Assembly (NCBI GenBank): GCA_020796225.1
Contig: CM036771.1
Coordinates: 29,246,176-29,310,175, forward strand
DNA from: Arion vulgaris
Taxonomy: Eukaryota > Mollusca > Gastropoda > Stylommatophora > Arionidae
DNA: 64,000 nt
Direction: 5' to 3'
Position 1 is the stretch's first letter, and every line of letters begins with the position of its first letter. Position numbers and translations under genes: made by a program. Of this stretch, positions 1 through 10,749 are shown piece by piece. Under the pieces are notes generated by a model. That model saw only the letters and a program-made list of their open reading frames with translations, did no database searches and had not been told where the DNA came from.

Positions 1-1183
1 ATGATTGGAATTGCCAGACGGCCTGAGATCCCTGATTACTGGTCTCTGGCACCTGAGTTTTATGCTCCATGTTTCCACGTAATGTTTACTTGTAAACGCT
101 TCCAGGATTAATACTTTACGATGCTCCATGCAGGCGAGGAACATTCTGAAGGAAAAGATAAAATTGAACCCTTCATGAATGTTCTCCTGAAAAAGTACTG
201 GCTGCGTTCTACCCGTATCAAGAACTCAGTATTGATGAGATGGTGATCGGATATAAAGGGAGGTGGAAGTTCAAGCAGTACAATGCCAGTAAGCCAAGCA
301 AGTACCACATAAAAACCTTTGGCCTGTGTGACTCGGCTACGGATACGTCCACAACATCTTACCATATTTTGGTGCGGACACATCTTATAATCCTGAAATT
401 GATTATACATCAAGTCACGCAGTGAAAATATTTGATACATTACTTGCTAATGTTGGAACGGGCATAAGATATATGCAGATCGTTTTTACACGACCCGTGT
501 CCTTGTTGATTACCTGCTTGAGCACAAGCAATATTACACAGGCACGCTCAACACCAATCGCGTTGGCTTTCCTCTGCAACTGAAGTCCCTCAACCTTCCA
601 TACCGTGAAATGCGCTGGTTTCAAAATCAGGATGAAACCATGATGTGCGTTGGTTATAGGGATAAAAAGCAAAGAAGAGTGTCCTCATGGTGAGCACAGA
701 CGCGGTTGTTGAGACAACACGATGCAAGGATGTTGACAAGCCATCCATGATACACAAGTACAACAAATACATGAATGAGTGTGACAAGTTAGACCAAAAA
801 GTCACCTATTATTGTTCTTTTGAAAGGAAAACAATAAAATGGTGGAAGAAGTTGATTTATTGGCTACTTGAAGTCACCCAAGGCAACTCCATTCTGTGAA
901 GAAGTTCAAACGAGAGCTTTTGACACTGTTAACAGAGCGCGCCACTGTGACATTTCCTGAAGAAGGTCTTGCTCCTCGAAGGCGTGGCCGACAACCAGCT
1001 GCAAACCCCATGGCAGCCCTCCAAGATAAGAAACACATCATTTCTTATATCAAACGGGATAGAAGTTGTGTTGTCTGTGCTACTCCCACGGAACGCAAGC
1101 GCACCCACTTTGTATGCCTAGGATGCCCGAATCAGCCACATTTACATACTAAGGATTGTTTTGAGGCCTTCCACAAAGTGTAG
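1..1183 (+). pseudogene. piggyBac-type transposase, broken, 5' end at or beyond the window edge
   Basis: The reading frame runs through several frames across this stretch. The piggyBac catalytic core is recognisable: LSIDEMVIGYKGRWKF near 223-271, then ADRFYTT near 475-495, then a segment ending NKYMNECDKLDQ near 762-798 that resembles the family's YNKYMGGVD block. The last segment (896-1183) ends in a cysteine/histidine-rich domain, CVVC followed by FVCLGC and HLHTKDCF, as in piggyBac C-terminal zinc-binding domains that contact the transposon ends. Members normally cut and paste at TTAA as one protein of about 550-600 residues. Here there are stops near 110 and frameshifts near 240, 430 and 690, so it cannot make a full transposase. 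I saw no terminal inverted repeat to the right. Family assignment is confident; the copy is dead. Confidence 0.85.
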
Positions 1184-1389
1184 TCAGTTATTCACTAACT
1201 GCATGGTCACAGTGTACAGTTTATTTTGTAATTTTTTCAATTTTTGTGTTTTCGCCAACATTTTCATCATCATAATTGTGTGTCAACTTTTCATCATATC
1301 TTTATTTCTATTGGATATATTGTTATAAAATTTTGCCTGGACTTCACAAATTGGATTACAAAATGATTTCTAGAAGCACATAGGATACA

Positions 1390-2308
1390 TTTTGAAGTCA
1401 CTGAAACCATAAGTCTACCCTTAGAAGTACTGAAAACGGCCATGGACTTCAAACCATTGGAAGACAGACGGAACATGAAAATACTTCAACGAGGAAAAAA
1501 ATGCAAGAGACTGATTAACCATCCAATGCACCCTCAAATAACCAGCTACGGTAGGGGCAGATTGAAAAGGAGTAGCTTCATGGCAAACTCCAAAGAACTT
1601 GCCCACGCAGACTCAATATTTGCACTGGCTCAACCAAGACACATACAACCAGCCAGTACCTCTCCTCCCTGATCATACAGGCTTCCAGAGCTGGATGACC
1701 TCAATGCAGCTGCAAAAATGGCACTACAACATATGAAACAAATACATGGAAAATTGTGCTTTTTGTCTGCTATCTCAGCAGTGAAATCTGAAAGGAACAC
1801 AAAACTAAGTGATCTCAGGTCAACCGTAGCCCAGTTGCCCATGATTCCGAGAGTGTAGTAATCCAGTGGATACCCTCACACTGCAAGCTCAATGGGAATG
1901 AAGATGCTGACAGACTGGCTAAAGAGGTAGCAGGGATGTCTCAAGATGACAACCTGGTCAGCTAGGAAGAAGCAAAACACGCCAGAGGAACTATACAACA
2001 AGATGGAAAATAACACACAAAACACAACAAGCATAATGGATATATGAACTGCCTAGAAGAGACCATATTATCATACTTCGCCTCCGGACGGGTCACAACA
2101 GAATGAGAACAGAACTAGATTCAAGATAGGCACAAACGACCTATGTCCATGTGGTTTGATAAATATGACGACAGAGCACGTCCTACAGAACTGTCCCCAG
2201 TATGCAGACCTGAGAAGAAAGAGGTGGCCCACTTACACCAGCGTCCAAGAAAACTTTATGGCGTTGCTGATAGATGCCTTTATTAGAGAATCCGAAATCC
2301 CACTCTAG
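1390..2308 (+). pseudogene. LINE 3' fragment: RNase H domain and Cys/His tail (I/Jockey type)
   Basis: A degraded end of a non-LTR retrotransposon. Near 1492-1590 there is an ERGKKCKRLINHP-type linker and an RLKRSSF segment that in this LINE group lie between RT and RNase H. The diagnostic part is the RNase H end at 1859-1925, reading IQWIPSHCKLNGNEDADRLAKE with the usual WIPSH and GNEDAD motifs, where the aspartate is catalytic. It is followed at 2140-2220 by CPCG, then TTEHVLQNCPQY, the Cys/His motif common after RNase H in such elements. Stops and frameshifts at about 1674, 1858 and 1965 break it. RNase H would remove the RNA template during target-primed reverse transcription. It is a partial copy lacking endonuclease and most of RT. 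Confidence 0.75.
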
Positions 2309-2459
2309 TGAGAACGCAGAGGAAGAAGAAACAGAAAATGTACAAATAACAGAAATATTTCTGGAGGAAGAGTTGATAGAATTGTCAAAAAAATGAAGAG
2401 ATGAAATGGAAAAATTGAATAATTGATATCAAGAATTGTGTCTACAAAGTTAAATTCCA

Positions 2460-2675
2460 ATATTATATCTACCCTTATGGACTGCAGAAAGAAGTTGTTT
2501 ATTGTATTCCCATCTCCATATTTAGCTGAAAGAGGATTTATCATGGTCACCAGACTATTTACAAAGAAACGAACAGATTGTCAATAGAGTAATGAGAAGA
2601 TTTAAAATTATTGATGACAAAATGTCACCAAACATCGAAAAATTAGTTTCATCACATCTAGCTCAGCTCTAATTA
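2460..2675 (+). pseudogene. hAT transposase C-terminal relic
   Basis: The translation near 2508-2620 reads PYLAERGFIMVTRLFTKKR, then after a one-base frameshift NRLSIE. This resembles the C-terminal dimerisation region of animal hAT transposases of the ZBED/SCAND3 type, which often has an EKGF...TKYRNRLN pattern. About 70 residues are visible and no D-D-E residues remain nearby. A possible hAT terminus of the same element lies about 1 kb downstream (3660-3740). Assignment rests on one motif. Confidence 0.45.
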
Positions 2676-3447
2676 ACACTTTCGCTCTGTATTATTTTGA
2701 CCTCTGGACGCATATTTATTTTGCGATTCAATTTTAATATTCTATGTCAATTAGTTTAAACCTTTATAACTCTAGTACTTTTTCTCTAAAGTATGATATC
2801 TTATATATTAAATTGTTGCTAATTGGATGTGGAATCCATTAATATGATATGATAATACTGTACATTAGGTGATATACCTTTGAGAAGATTAGATTATTGT
2901 AGCATGACTATTTTGATTGAAAAAACAAAAATCATAAAAAATATTTTACCTCGGGTTTGTATTACAATCTTAATATTCATAGATGTTTCCAGAAGTAGCA
3001 GTTAAATGAAGATACTCCATGTTCGAACATATTCTATAAGTTTCATCTAACTAGGTGCAGTAGTTTTTATAATATTCACTTTTTAGTGCGGATACATCAA
3101 TAAATGGAATGTGGAACGCCCATTCTTTAGATGCAATTATTACATTAGACTTACAACTATCGATACTGCATTTCATAAACAATCAAATGTCATTAAATCA
3201 ATTAATTCTTCTTCATTACTATCACAAGTTATAATTTGATCTAATAGTACTCAATATTACACTGTATACATCGCCGGAATCATTAACGTTCAAAAAAAAT
3301 ATCTCGACTTGAACACAATAATACACTGCTTTCTCTCTTTAAACTCTTTGTTAAATGGAGATAGTAATGTACCTACATATATGTACTTTCCGTTTCTGAA
3401 GATTCTTTTAATTTTAGTAAAGGGGTTGTGAAGATACATTCGTTTCC
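2676..3447. other. AT-rich stretch without a recognised gene
   Basis: Low-GC sequence with no ORF of note on either strand and no motif I can name. It probably includes the untranslated 3' part of the hAT relic that precedes it. Confidence 0.5.
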
Positions 3448-3464
3448 GTGAACAGACATTCAAA

Positions 3465-3520
3465 AGCCGATATATCGGTTTTGCGACATCATGAACATTA
3501 CCTGAACCGATATATCGGCT
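3465..3520. repeat. Inverted repeat built from two nested palindromes
   Basis: AGCCGATATATCGGTT at 3465-3480 is the exact reverse complement of AACCGATATATCGGCT at 3505-3520, with a 24-base spacer. Each 16-base arm itself contains the 12-base perfect palindrome CCGATATATCGG. Confidence 0.85.
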
Positions 3521-3659
3521 CTCAGTCCCGTAGGTTAATACATTATAACTTAAATTGTGTCAACGATAATGTGAGGAATACAGTAATATTGGTATTATTA
3601 TCTAATAAAATAACTGAAAAATATGTCCTTGTTTTTCAATTTATATTATATACAATATA

Positions 3660-3740
3660 GTTTACCCAAGTGGGGCGGTAGCGTATTATTCACTGAAAAA
3701 GGGGGCGCTCATTCAAAAAAGGTTGGGAACCTATTGTGTA
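3660..3740. mobile_element. Possible hAT-type transposon terminus
   Basis: On the minus strand the sequence begins GGTTCCCAACCTTTTTT and continues into a G/C-rich GAGCGCCCCC segment. That layout is common at the ends of Charlie-like hAT elements (CAGTGGTTCCCAACCTTT...). It could pair with the transposase relic at 2460-2675. No matching left end was found, so this is tentative. Confidence 0.35.
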
Positions 3741-4690
3741 CATGCTTGGAATTCCAGGACTTCTATATTGGAGATGTGGTCTTGCCATCGGATGTTGTAT
3801 ATTCGCATGAGACAGCGCATGTGGAAGGTGTTGAGGCGATGTTCTTGTCTAGCATGTGGTCTATGTCTCACTACCATAAAGCAGAGTACTGAGAACACAA
3901 GCTTTATATACTTGTGTCTTGGTGTTTCTTGTGAGTGTCCTGTTTTCTCATATACGCCTTGCTAATTTAAACATAGCAGTGGAGGCCTTCCCAATGCGAC
4001 TACTAATTTCATCATCAAGGGAGAGGTTGCTGCTGATGATAGAGCCAAGGTATGTAAAGGTGTTGACTATTTCAAGCGTATGACTACCAATGTTGAAAGA
4101 TGTGGCTCTGCTAATATCCTGGAACATTATATTTGTTCATACTGATGGTCAGGTCGAATTCATTTTATGCTGCAGCAAATCTGTCCATGAGGTGTTGTAA
4201 CCCTTCTTCTGTGTGTGATGTTAATGTTGCATCATTGGCAAACAAGTTCCTGATGGTGACTTTTTGGGACTTTGCTTTGAGTGCCCATGTTGAATAATTT
4301 TCCATCTGATCTTGTGTGGAGAAATATTCCTTCTTCGGCCGATTCAAAAGCATGGGAGAAAAGTAGGGAGAAAAATATTCCAAAGTGTGTGGGTGCAAGT
4401 ACACACCCCTGCTTGACGCCGCTGTTGATAGGAAAAGCGCTGGTGGAGGCCCCATCAAACATCACTGTACCCTTCATGTTGTTATGGAATGATGTTATGA
4501 TTTTAGCAATGTAGGAGGGCAGACGATTTTTCCAAAGCTTGAAGAGGCAACTCTACTACTGGTCAAATGCCTTTGTTAGATCTATGAAGGCAATGTACAG
4601 TGGCATTCTTTGTTCGGACATTTCTCCTAAAGTTGTCTAAAGGAGAATAACATGTCAGTAGTGGATCTGTGCGGAATTAATGAGTGATAG
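3735..4690 (-). pseudogene. LINE reverse transcriptase fragment, RT to C-terminus
   Basis: Read right to left: TTDMLFSFRQL (about 4660-4630), PLYIAFIDLTKAFD (about 4605-4570, the first catalytic aspartate region), GVKQGCVLAPTHFGIFFSLL (about 4425-4370), then SDGKLFNMGTQ, LTSHTEEGLQHLMDRF and a YLGS-like segment. Near 3895-3800 follows KACVLSTLLYGSETWT, the usual C-terminal motif. The FADD core is damaged (NDATLTSHTEE). The same LINE family recurs at 9515-9745 and as the array-split element at 28.85-40.8 kb. Several frameshifts make it dead. The endonuclease domain is absent. I do not assign a clade. Confidence 0.8.
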
Positions 4691-4961
4691 AAAGAGTGGG
4701 TGAGCGAATGAAGAATTAATGAAGTGAATGAATGAGGTAGTAACAGAAGTAGAGTAAAATATTAAACAATTAATAGACACGATAAACATACACACATATA
4801 AGTGAGGTAACATGTTTGAGTAAACAAAACATTATATGGATAATGACTCAAAATTTCCCTTTTAAAACATATCAACAGTTTACACCGTCCATACAAACAT
4901 AACATAGAAATACACAATATCTCATGGGGATGTTTCTTTATTCTCATATAGTAGTAATACA

Positions 4962-5372
4962 GAAAGTCAGATCATATTTGGAAAGCAACAAAAGCTCTAG
5001 AAAGAAAATTAGATAACTTTGAGAATAAATGTCTTAGAAGAATACTGAACCTCAAATGGTCAGATTTCAGACCCAATACACAAATAAGACAAGAGACCAA
5101 GAAAGAAAATGTATCAAATTTTATGAAAGCGCCGCGGGAACTACATCGGCCACACTCTTAGAATGGATGAGAAAGACTCCTTACCAATCCCTCATATGGA
5201 CACCAGAGGAAAAAGAAACGAGGAAGACCAAGAGAGACTCTGAAAACCCATCACCAGAGAAGGCTCAACGATGGGCCTAGTAAACATTAAAGACTTAAAA
5301 ACAAATAGCAACGAACCGCGAGACATGGAGAGCTATGCCCTTTCTGCCCTATGCGTCGCCCACAGGCCCAGA
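4962..5372 (+). pseudogene. RTE LINE C-terminal tail
   Basis: The translation holds LDNFENKCLRRILNLKWSDF, then WNYIGHTLRM and GKRNRGRPRETLK, then a tail with RETWRA. This is the order seen at the end of RTE-clade endonuclease/RT proteins (RRW.WIGH.LR, then KRKRGRP, then DR..WR). It is split by frameshifts near 5057 and 5150. Neither endonuclease nor catalytic RT is present, as expected of a 5'-truncated insertion. Confidence 0.75.
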
Positions 5373-5574
5373 GAAAGACTAACTAATATTTCTTTACCAT
5401 TTTTCTTAGTGATCTACTTATTGTAACTCTCCGATCATGTATCCATTGAAGGTTGCATAGACTTCATCTGTTCGCCGAATAGATAAACTGTTCGATGAGC
5501 TCGAAGATAACTGTTCAGTCCTCCTTAGTCTAAATTTGATTGAGTTTCCTGAAAAAACAAGATTTCACCAGTAA

Positions 5575-6054
5575 CATTACTAGATTCATTCATTCTTTTA
5601 TATGGATCTACTGTCCTGGGCATGCGGGTGTTTTTATTCATTCTTTTATGGATCTCTGTCCTGGGCATGCGGGTGTTTTTATTCATTCTTTTATATGGAT
5701 CTACTGTCCTGGGCATGCGGGTTTTTTTATTCATTCTTTTATATGGATCTACTGTACTTGCATGCGGTGTTGTGGCAATGAGAGCGGACGGGCTTGCATC
5801 GACCGCATCGATCGTTGGTGAGTTGGATAAGGGATGCTCTTCTGTCTCTTCGCGATCTGAAGACACTAACATAGATGTTGAATCGTTTAAAAAGCGATTA
5901 AAGAAATTTGGGGTTACCAGTTGTCCAAGGAACTGGGTGCCTGGTGGGAAAGTAAGTTATGTTTCCAGGTCCCACGGGACCATTAGTATGCATACCTTTC
6001 GATATATGTTATGGGAGACTGAGCACCTATTGGTTTTCCCCAGAGTGCAATGAC
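5575..6054 (+). pseudogene. LINE RNase H end with an internal in-frame repeat
   Basis: The segment WIYCPGHAGV occurs four times (last copy degenerate) and leads into an ADGLASTASIVGELDKG-like stretch, then SVSSRSEDTNIDVESFKKRL and a tail ending near 6053. A second copy of the same family lies on the minus strand at 45.4-47.3 kb, with the matching sequence WIYCPGHAGVYGNER and the same 3' tail (TGTISMHTLRYLL), which confirms this as an I-like LINE 3' end. WIYCPGHAG is the RNase H motif before the catalytic GNERAD. The 3' untranslated part up to about 6090 also matches the 45.4-kb copy. Confidence 0.75.
5587..5780 (+). repeat. 48-bp minisatellite inside the RNase H motif
   Basis: Units start with TTCATTCTTTTA at 5589, 5637, 5682 and 5730, giving spacings of 48, 45 and 48 bases. 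Every spacing is a multiple of three, so the reading frame (FIHSFIWIYCPGHAGV per unit) is kept. The last unit is degenerate. Confidence 0.9.
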
Positions 6055-6059
6055 GTCAG

Positions 6060-6609
6060 TTCAATAACCAATAATCAATAATAACCAATCATTCATTCAT
6101 TGATAGGGTCATCATAATTTTACTTCGGTGAATAACTGGGGTTCTTCGATCTATCTTACATAAGACGAATTAAACGAAAGTACGAACTCTGTTGTACCGA
6201 AAGGGCCCAATGTATTTAACTGTTACTTTTTGAATTGTAAAAGAAATTGAATGTAAATGATTTTTTCCAGGCTCTTTGGCCACCTGTTATCGATATTCGA
6301 GCTGGAATGCATGATTTTGTATGTACAATTTGCAAGCAGTATATTTGAGTACATGAAATATATTTGAATATATTCAATGAGCGTCCGTGTGTTGTCGGGC
6401 TCGCAAGGGGAGCAAAGAGTAGCGGCACTGCGACCTACAAGACATGTCAAAAAGGGCGACTAATGGGGTTTGGCGTAAGGCTGGCTCCAGTGAAATTCAG
6501 TAAAAAATTTTTGCCACAAATCCAACCAACCATGAACAAGTCCCCAAAAAATAAAATAATAACTGTCCCAAGCAAGAGGAAAGAACTCTTCTAGAAGAGG
6601 TATGAAGCG
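6060..6609. other. Stretch without a recognised gene
   Basis: AT-rich to about 6360, then about 240 bases that may be the 5' part of the RTE element beginning at 6640. Small ORFs here show no known motif. Confidence 0.4.
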
Positions 6610-6639
6610 ATGCAGAGAAAGCCAAGGAGTCTGCATGGG

Positions 6640-9510
6640 GTTATCACCTTTCACCTGGGAAAAAGCTCCAAAATTTGGGCACCTGGAATGTTAGAAGTGT
6701 ATATGAAATGGGAAGACAGCACAGGTTGTAATGAGATGAAATATTACGGGATTGGCATCTTGATTAGTGAAACTGGGTGGAATGGTGCAGGCAAACAACA
6801 TCTGAACACAGGAGAAACAATGCTGTTCTCAGGCGATATGGAAGAAAATGCCCCCATAGTGAAGGAGTGGTTTAAATGCTATCCAAAGAAGCGGAGAATG
6901 CACTAATAAAATGGGAAGCAGTGAGTCCTAGGATAATCACAGCAACATTCAGAACCCCCAAAAAAGAAAGTATTCTTAATAACCCAGTGTTATGCACATA
7001 CCAGCGATAAAGAGGAAAAAGTAAAAGGGGAAATTTTTAAACAAAAAACTTCAAAATACTATAGGTGATCAGAGGAACATAAAAATTCTGATGGGAGACT
7101 TCAATGCCAAAATAGGTGGACAACATAGGCTAGAGGAAATCATGGAAACACGGACCAGGGATAATGAATGAAAAGGGAGAACTATTCACAAATCTGTGCA
7201 GCGAATCAATACGTCATAGGGGGAAGTGTCTTTCCACATAAAAGAATACATAAATTAACTGGTATCACCAGACACAGAACATAAAATCAAATTAACATAT
7301 GCATAACAAGAAATTCAGGTCATCTCTACAAGATGTAAGGGTTCTAAGGGGGCAGATGTAGATTCGGATCACCATTTGCTGATATGTAAATTTAAAATTG
7401 AAGCTTAAGCGATACATAACATCCCATGAAAATAGACACCAATATAATGTAGGATACCTCAGAAGTCAAGAAACAAAGGAACAGTTCACGGTCACAGTCT
7501 CTAATAAATATGAGATTTTGCGGCAATTAGAAGATTGGGTGAGTGCGGAAGAATTTGCAAAAGCCAAAAATATTTGGAACGAAACTAAAAGAGGTATTAG
7601 GAAAGAAGGTTTGGGAATCATAAGGCATGGATAAATCCAGAAACTCTCAAGGAAATTGTAGAAAGGAAAAAGAGGAAAGCAGATTTAAATAATAACAAAA
7701 CTAGAAATACCAAAGCCCAGGAAAAATACGAAGCTGAAGAAAGTGAAGAAACAAATAAGGCTAAAATAAAAGACAATCGTAGAAGATCAGCAAGAGAAGC
7801 AGAGGTAGCTGCGGGAAAAAGAAACCTTGGGGATCTTTACAACATCACTAGAAAGCTAGCAGGAAAATCAGTCCATCAAATGGGTTGATCAAAAAAAGGG
7901 AAACTATCACTAATTTAGAGGCCAAATGGAAAAGGGATAAAATACTTAAAGGGAACCTGAACAGACTACACTAAAACCCCCAGATATCCAACCGGCAGAA
8001 ATTGACTTGGACATCAACTGTGAGAAACCATCCAGAGGAGATGTAAAAGCAATTAAACTTTTGAAAGATGGGAAAAGGGTGGTCCAGATGGTATTCCAGC
8101 AGGCGGAAAAAGCCAACATAAACACATCTACAGAAATGCTGTATAAATTATTTAGCAGAATCTGGGAGACCGAAGAAATACCAGCAAACGGGAGAGAAGG
8201 ATACCTGGTGAGCTACCAAAAAAAGGGACCTCCAGAAGTGTGAAACTATAGGGAATAATGCTGTTGTCAGTATTTGGGGAAAATACTAGCAGAAGCATCC
8301 TGGAGAGACTGAGAGGTGTCATCGATATAAAGTTAAGAGATGAACAGGCAGGCTTCCGATCAAATAGATCATGTGACAGATACACATTACACATAATAAT
8401 AGAGCAAAGTATTGAAGGGAAATCCCACGTTATATCGGATTTGTGGATTATGAGAAGGCTTTTGACAGTATTGATAAGGGAAAACCATTGGAAATTAATG
8501 AGACATGGAAACCACAGAAAATTATTAACCCAATAAGAGCAACATATACAGATATGAAATGTAGAGTTCTTCATGAAGGTAAACTAAGAGACACCTTTAG
8601 AACAGAAACATGTGTGCGTCAGGGATGTCTTCTATCACCTTTGTTCTTCTTACTGACAATAGACTGGATTATGAAGACCACAGCACTAACACCAGAAATG
8701 CAATCCCAAAGGACACTGACAGAGCAACTAGAAGATCTGGACTTTGCTGATGATATAGCCCTTCTGTCACATACACGAAATCAGATGCAGGATAAGCTAA
8801 ACACATTGAATCAAAGGTCCCAGCAACTAGGGATGAACATTTATAAGGGAAAGACTAAAGTAATGAGAATTAACCAACAAACAAAACTTGATCTCAATGG
8901 TGAAATCCCCTCCAAAAGGGGAAGCATAAAATATTTGGGCAGCAATGTAGACAAAGAGGGTGGAACAGATAGAGATGGTAAAATTAAAAATACAGAGGGC
9001 AAGAGGAGCTTTCATTGCACTGGGAAACATATGGAAGCCTAAAGAAATTAAATCTAGAACAAAAATTCGGATATTTAACTCTAATGTTAAAGCAGTTCTA
9101 CGTATGGGTCAGAACATGGAGATCAACTAGAACAATAGGCATAAATTGCAAACATTCATCAACTGGTGCCTACCAAAAAATAGAGGATAAGATGGTGTGA
9201 TAGGGTCAAAATGAGGAACATGGAAGTACAAGACAGATTCCAGTGAACGAACAGGTTTAAAAAAACGCTGTCGCTGGATAGGAAAACTTTTGCGAAAACC
9301 GGAGGGGAATATAACAAGAAGGGTCCTTGCCTGGGAACCTGGGGACAGCGGAAGAAGGGAGGCCGAGAAAAACATGGAGACGAGATTTGGAGGCGGAGAT
9401 CTCAATTTAAAGAAGAGTTGGAAGGAGCTGCAAGAGATAGCTAGAGATAGGAAGACTTGGCATGAGTTGGTTGAGGGGCCTTGCCCTAATCCGGGGTAAA
9501 AAAGCAAAAG
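6640..9510 (+). mobile_element. RTE-clade LINE, nearly full length, inactivated
   Basis: Domains follow the order of RTE endonuclease/RT proteins. The endonuclease shows GTWNVRSVYEMGR near 6675, ISETGW near 6764 and MGDFNAKIGG near 7088. The RT shows a linker near 7890-8060, LRDEQAGFR near 8334, DYEKAFDS at 8443-8469, TCVRQGCLLSPLFFLL near 8608-8655 and LDFADDIALLSH near 8738-8773 with the catalytic FADD. The C-terminus has WKELQEIARDRKTWHELV near 9418-9470 and a stop at 9497-9499. The longest intact piece is 8443-9042, about 200 residues covering the RT palm. Many stops and frameshifts interrupt the rest. An intact protein would nick DNA and copy its own RNA at the nick. Confidence 0.88.
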
Positions 9511-9514
9511 AGAG

Positions 9515-9745
9515 AATTCAATGAGGGCATGAAAGTCAGCATACAGTTCGATGGCAGCACATTTGATAGTTTCGAGGTTAAGAATGAGTCAAGCAGGGGT
9601 GTGTCCTTGGCCCCCCTCTCTTTGACATCTTCTTCGTAGTCCTTTGAACCACGCATTGGGGGCGCTGATGATGATGTTTTCATCTGCACTAGATTTGATG
9701 GTTCACCCTTTAACTTGGCTCGCGATCCGCGAAATTCACGGGAAA
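9515..9745 (+). pseudogene. LINE RT fragment carrying the parent motif of the 24-bp array
   Basis: The translation reads EGMKVSIQFDGSTFDSFEVK, then a damaged GVKQG/LAPTLF block, then DDVFICTRFDGSPFNLA near 9667-9717. These are the RT positions just before the catalytic FADD in the family also seen at 3.7-4.7 kb and 28.85-40.8 kb. Only about 75 codons survive, with a stop near 9643. Its value is as a single-copy reference: here DDVFI..TR.DGS..NL is not repeated, whereas the 29-39 kb copy has the same eight codons expanded about 390-fold. Confidence 0.75.
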
Positions 9746-10288
9746 AGGCTAAACGGGACGACAAGCGGGCGCATGCTGTGCATTTGGTAGTGTATGTGGT
9801 CAACTTTTAAATGTCTACACGGGATAAATATGATTTTATTCTATTAAAAAATTTTTCGACGTATAATTAAAAGCTAACCTGATACCAATAGCCGATGCGA
9901 AATTGTCAAATTTTAAAAACATTTGCAAAAGTGGAAACTATCTTTCAAACTTCGGTTGGTAAGGATATCTTCTATCCTCCAAATCAATGTAACCCCCCGA
10001 GAACGCCTAATTGTTTTTACTATAGTTCGTTTCAAAATTCCTGAACACACTAAGGTTTAATTTGTACGAAATCTCATCAACATCATCAAGTAGCTTGTCC
10101 CTTCCCGAACTTGGCTCCCATGACAGCATTCCTGAAAAATTATGTTCTGTAAGTTGGCCGGCGTCAACAGCAGTCATTCTCAAACGTCAATGACATCCTG
10201 CCCCCTAGTCTTCTATGTCTTCCTCTCGTTCTTCTTCCAGGCATTCACAAAATAAATGAGACTGCAGTAAGACTATTTGATTGGCAAA

Positions 10289-10560
10289 ACACGTAATCAC
10301 AAAGTACTGTAGTTTTACAAATTACAAAAACAATGACAAAATACAGCAACGTTTTGATCAACAAAGCCTTTATCTAGCAAACGAACAACAGAAGTGACAA
10401 ATTTTTAAAAACCTATATGGACGACTACATACAAACGTTTCTAATGAAAATCTCGGAATATAAACGAATAACGAAATAAATGTAACACAAAAAACACACA
10501 TAAAAACTAGAAATAGAAAGGAAAGAAACAATGAAAAATCTAGTAAATATATAACTTGAA
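10289..10560 (-). repeat. Left inverted arm of the Penelope-like element
   Basis: It begins ACACGTAATCACAAAGTACTG and is, with small changes, the reverse complement of 12102-12373. Related copies occur at 21807-21927 and 63581-63841. Confidence 0.85.
10346..10378 (-). ncRNA. Hammerhead-like motif in the left arm
   Basis: On the minus strand the order is CTAGATAAAGGC, a short loop, then a GATCAAAAC segment. It occupies the place of the hammerhead core (CUGAUGA, helix II, GAAA) known in Penelope terminal repeats. GAAA has become CAAA here, so this copy should be inactive. Confidence 0.35.
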
Positions 10561-10749
10561 TGCTTGCTCTTGCCCTACGGAACACATCTCTAAATTCCTT
10601 GATATTATCCTTATTCCCATAGTCACCACACTCCCCTTTATTTTTGAAAGATACGAACCATGCTTTGTCTGTCTTTTCTTCGATTAAGTTGCTACCCTGG
10701 AGAACCCACCGTCTCTTCCTCCTTGATGTGTGCTCATTGTACACTTCTA

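Noticed and set aside
3448..3965. Small plus-strand ORFs over the LINE fragment
   Set aside because: The minus strand carries clear RT C-terminal motifs across 3735-3965, and the earlier part is an AT-rich stretch and a hAT-like end.
6216..6450. TTTTTTCCAG at about 6265 as a splice acceptor of a plus-strand exon
   Set aside because: The downstream frame has no known domain and ends quickly at a stop; one acceptor-like word is weak evidence.
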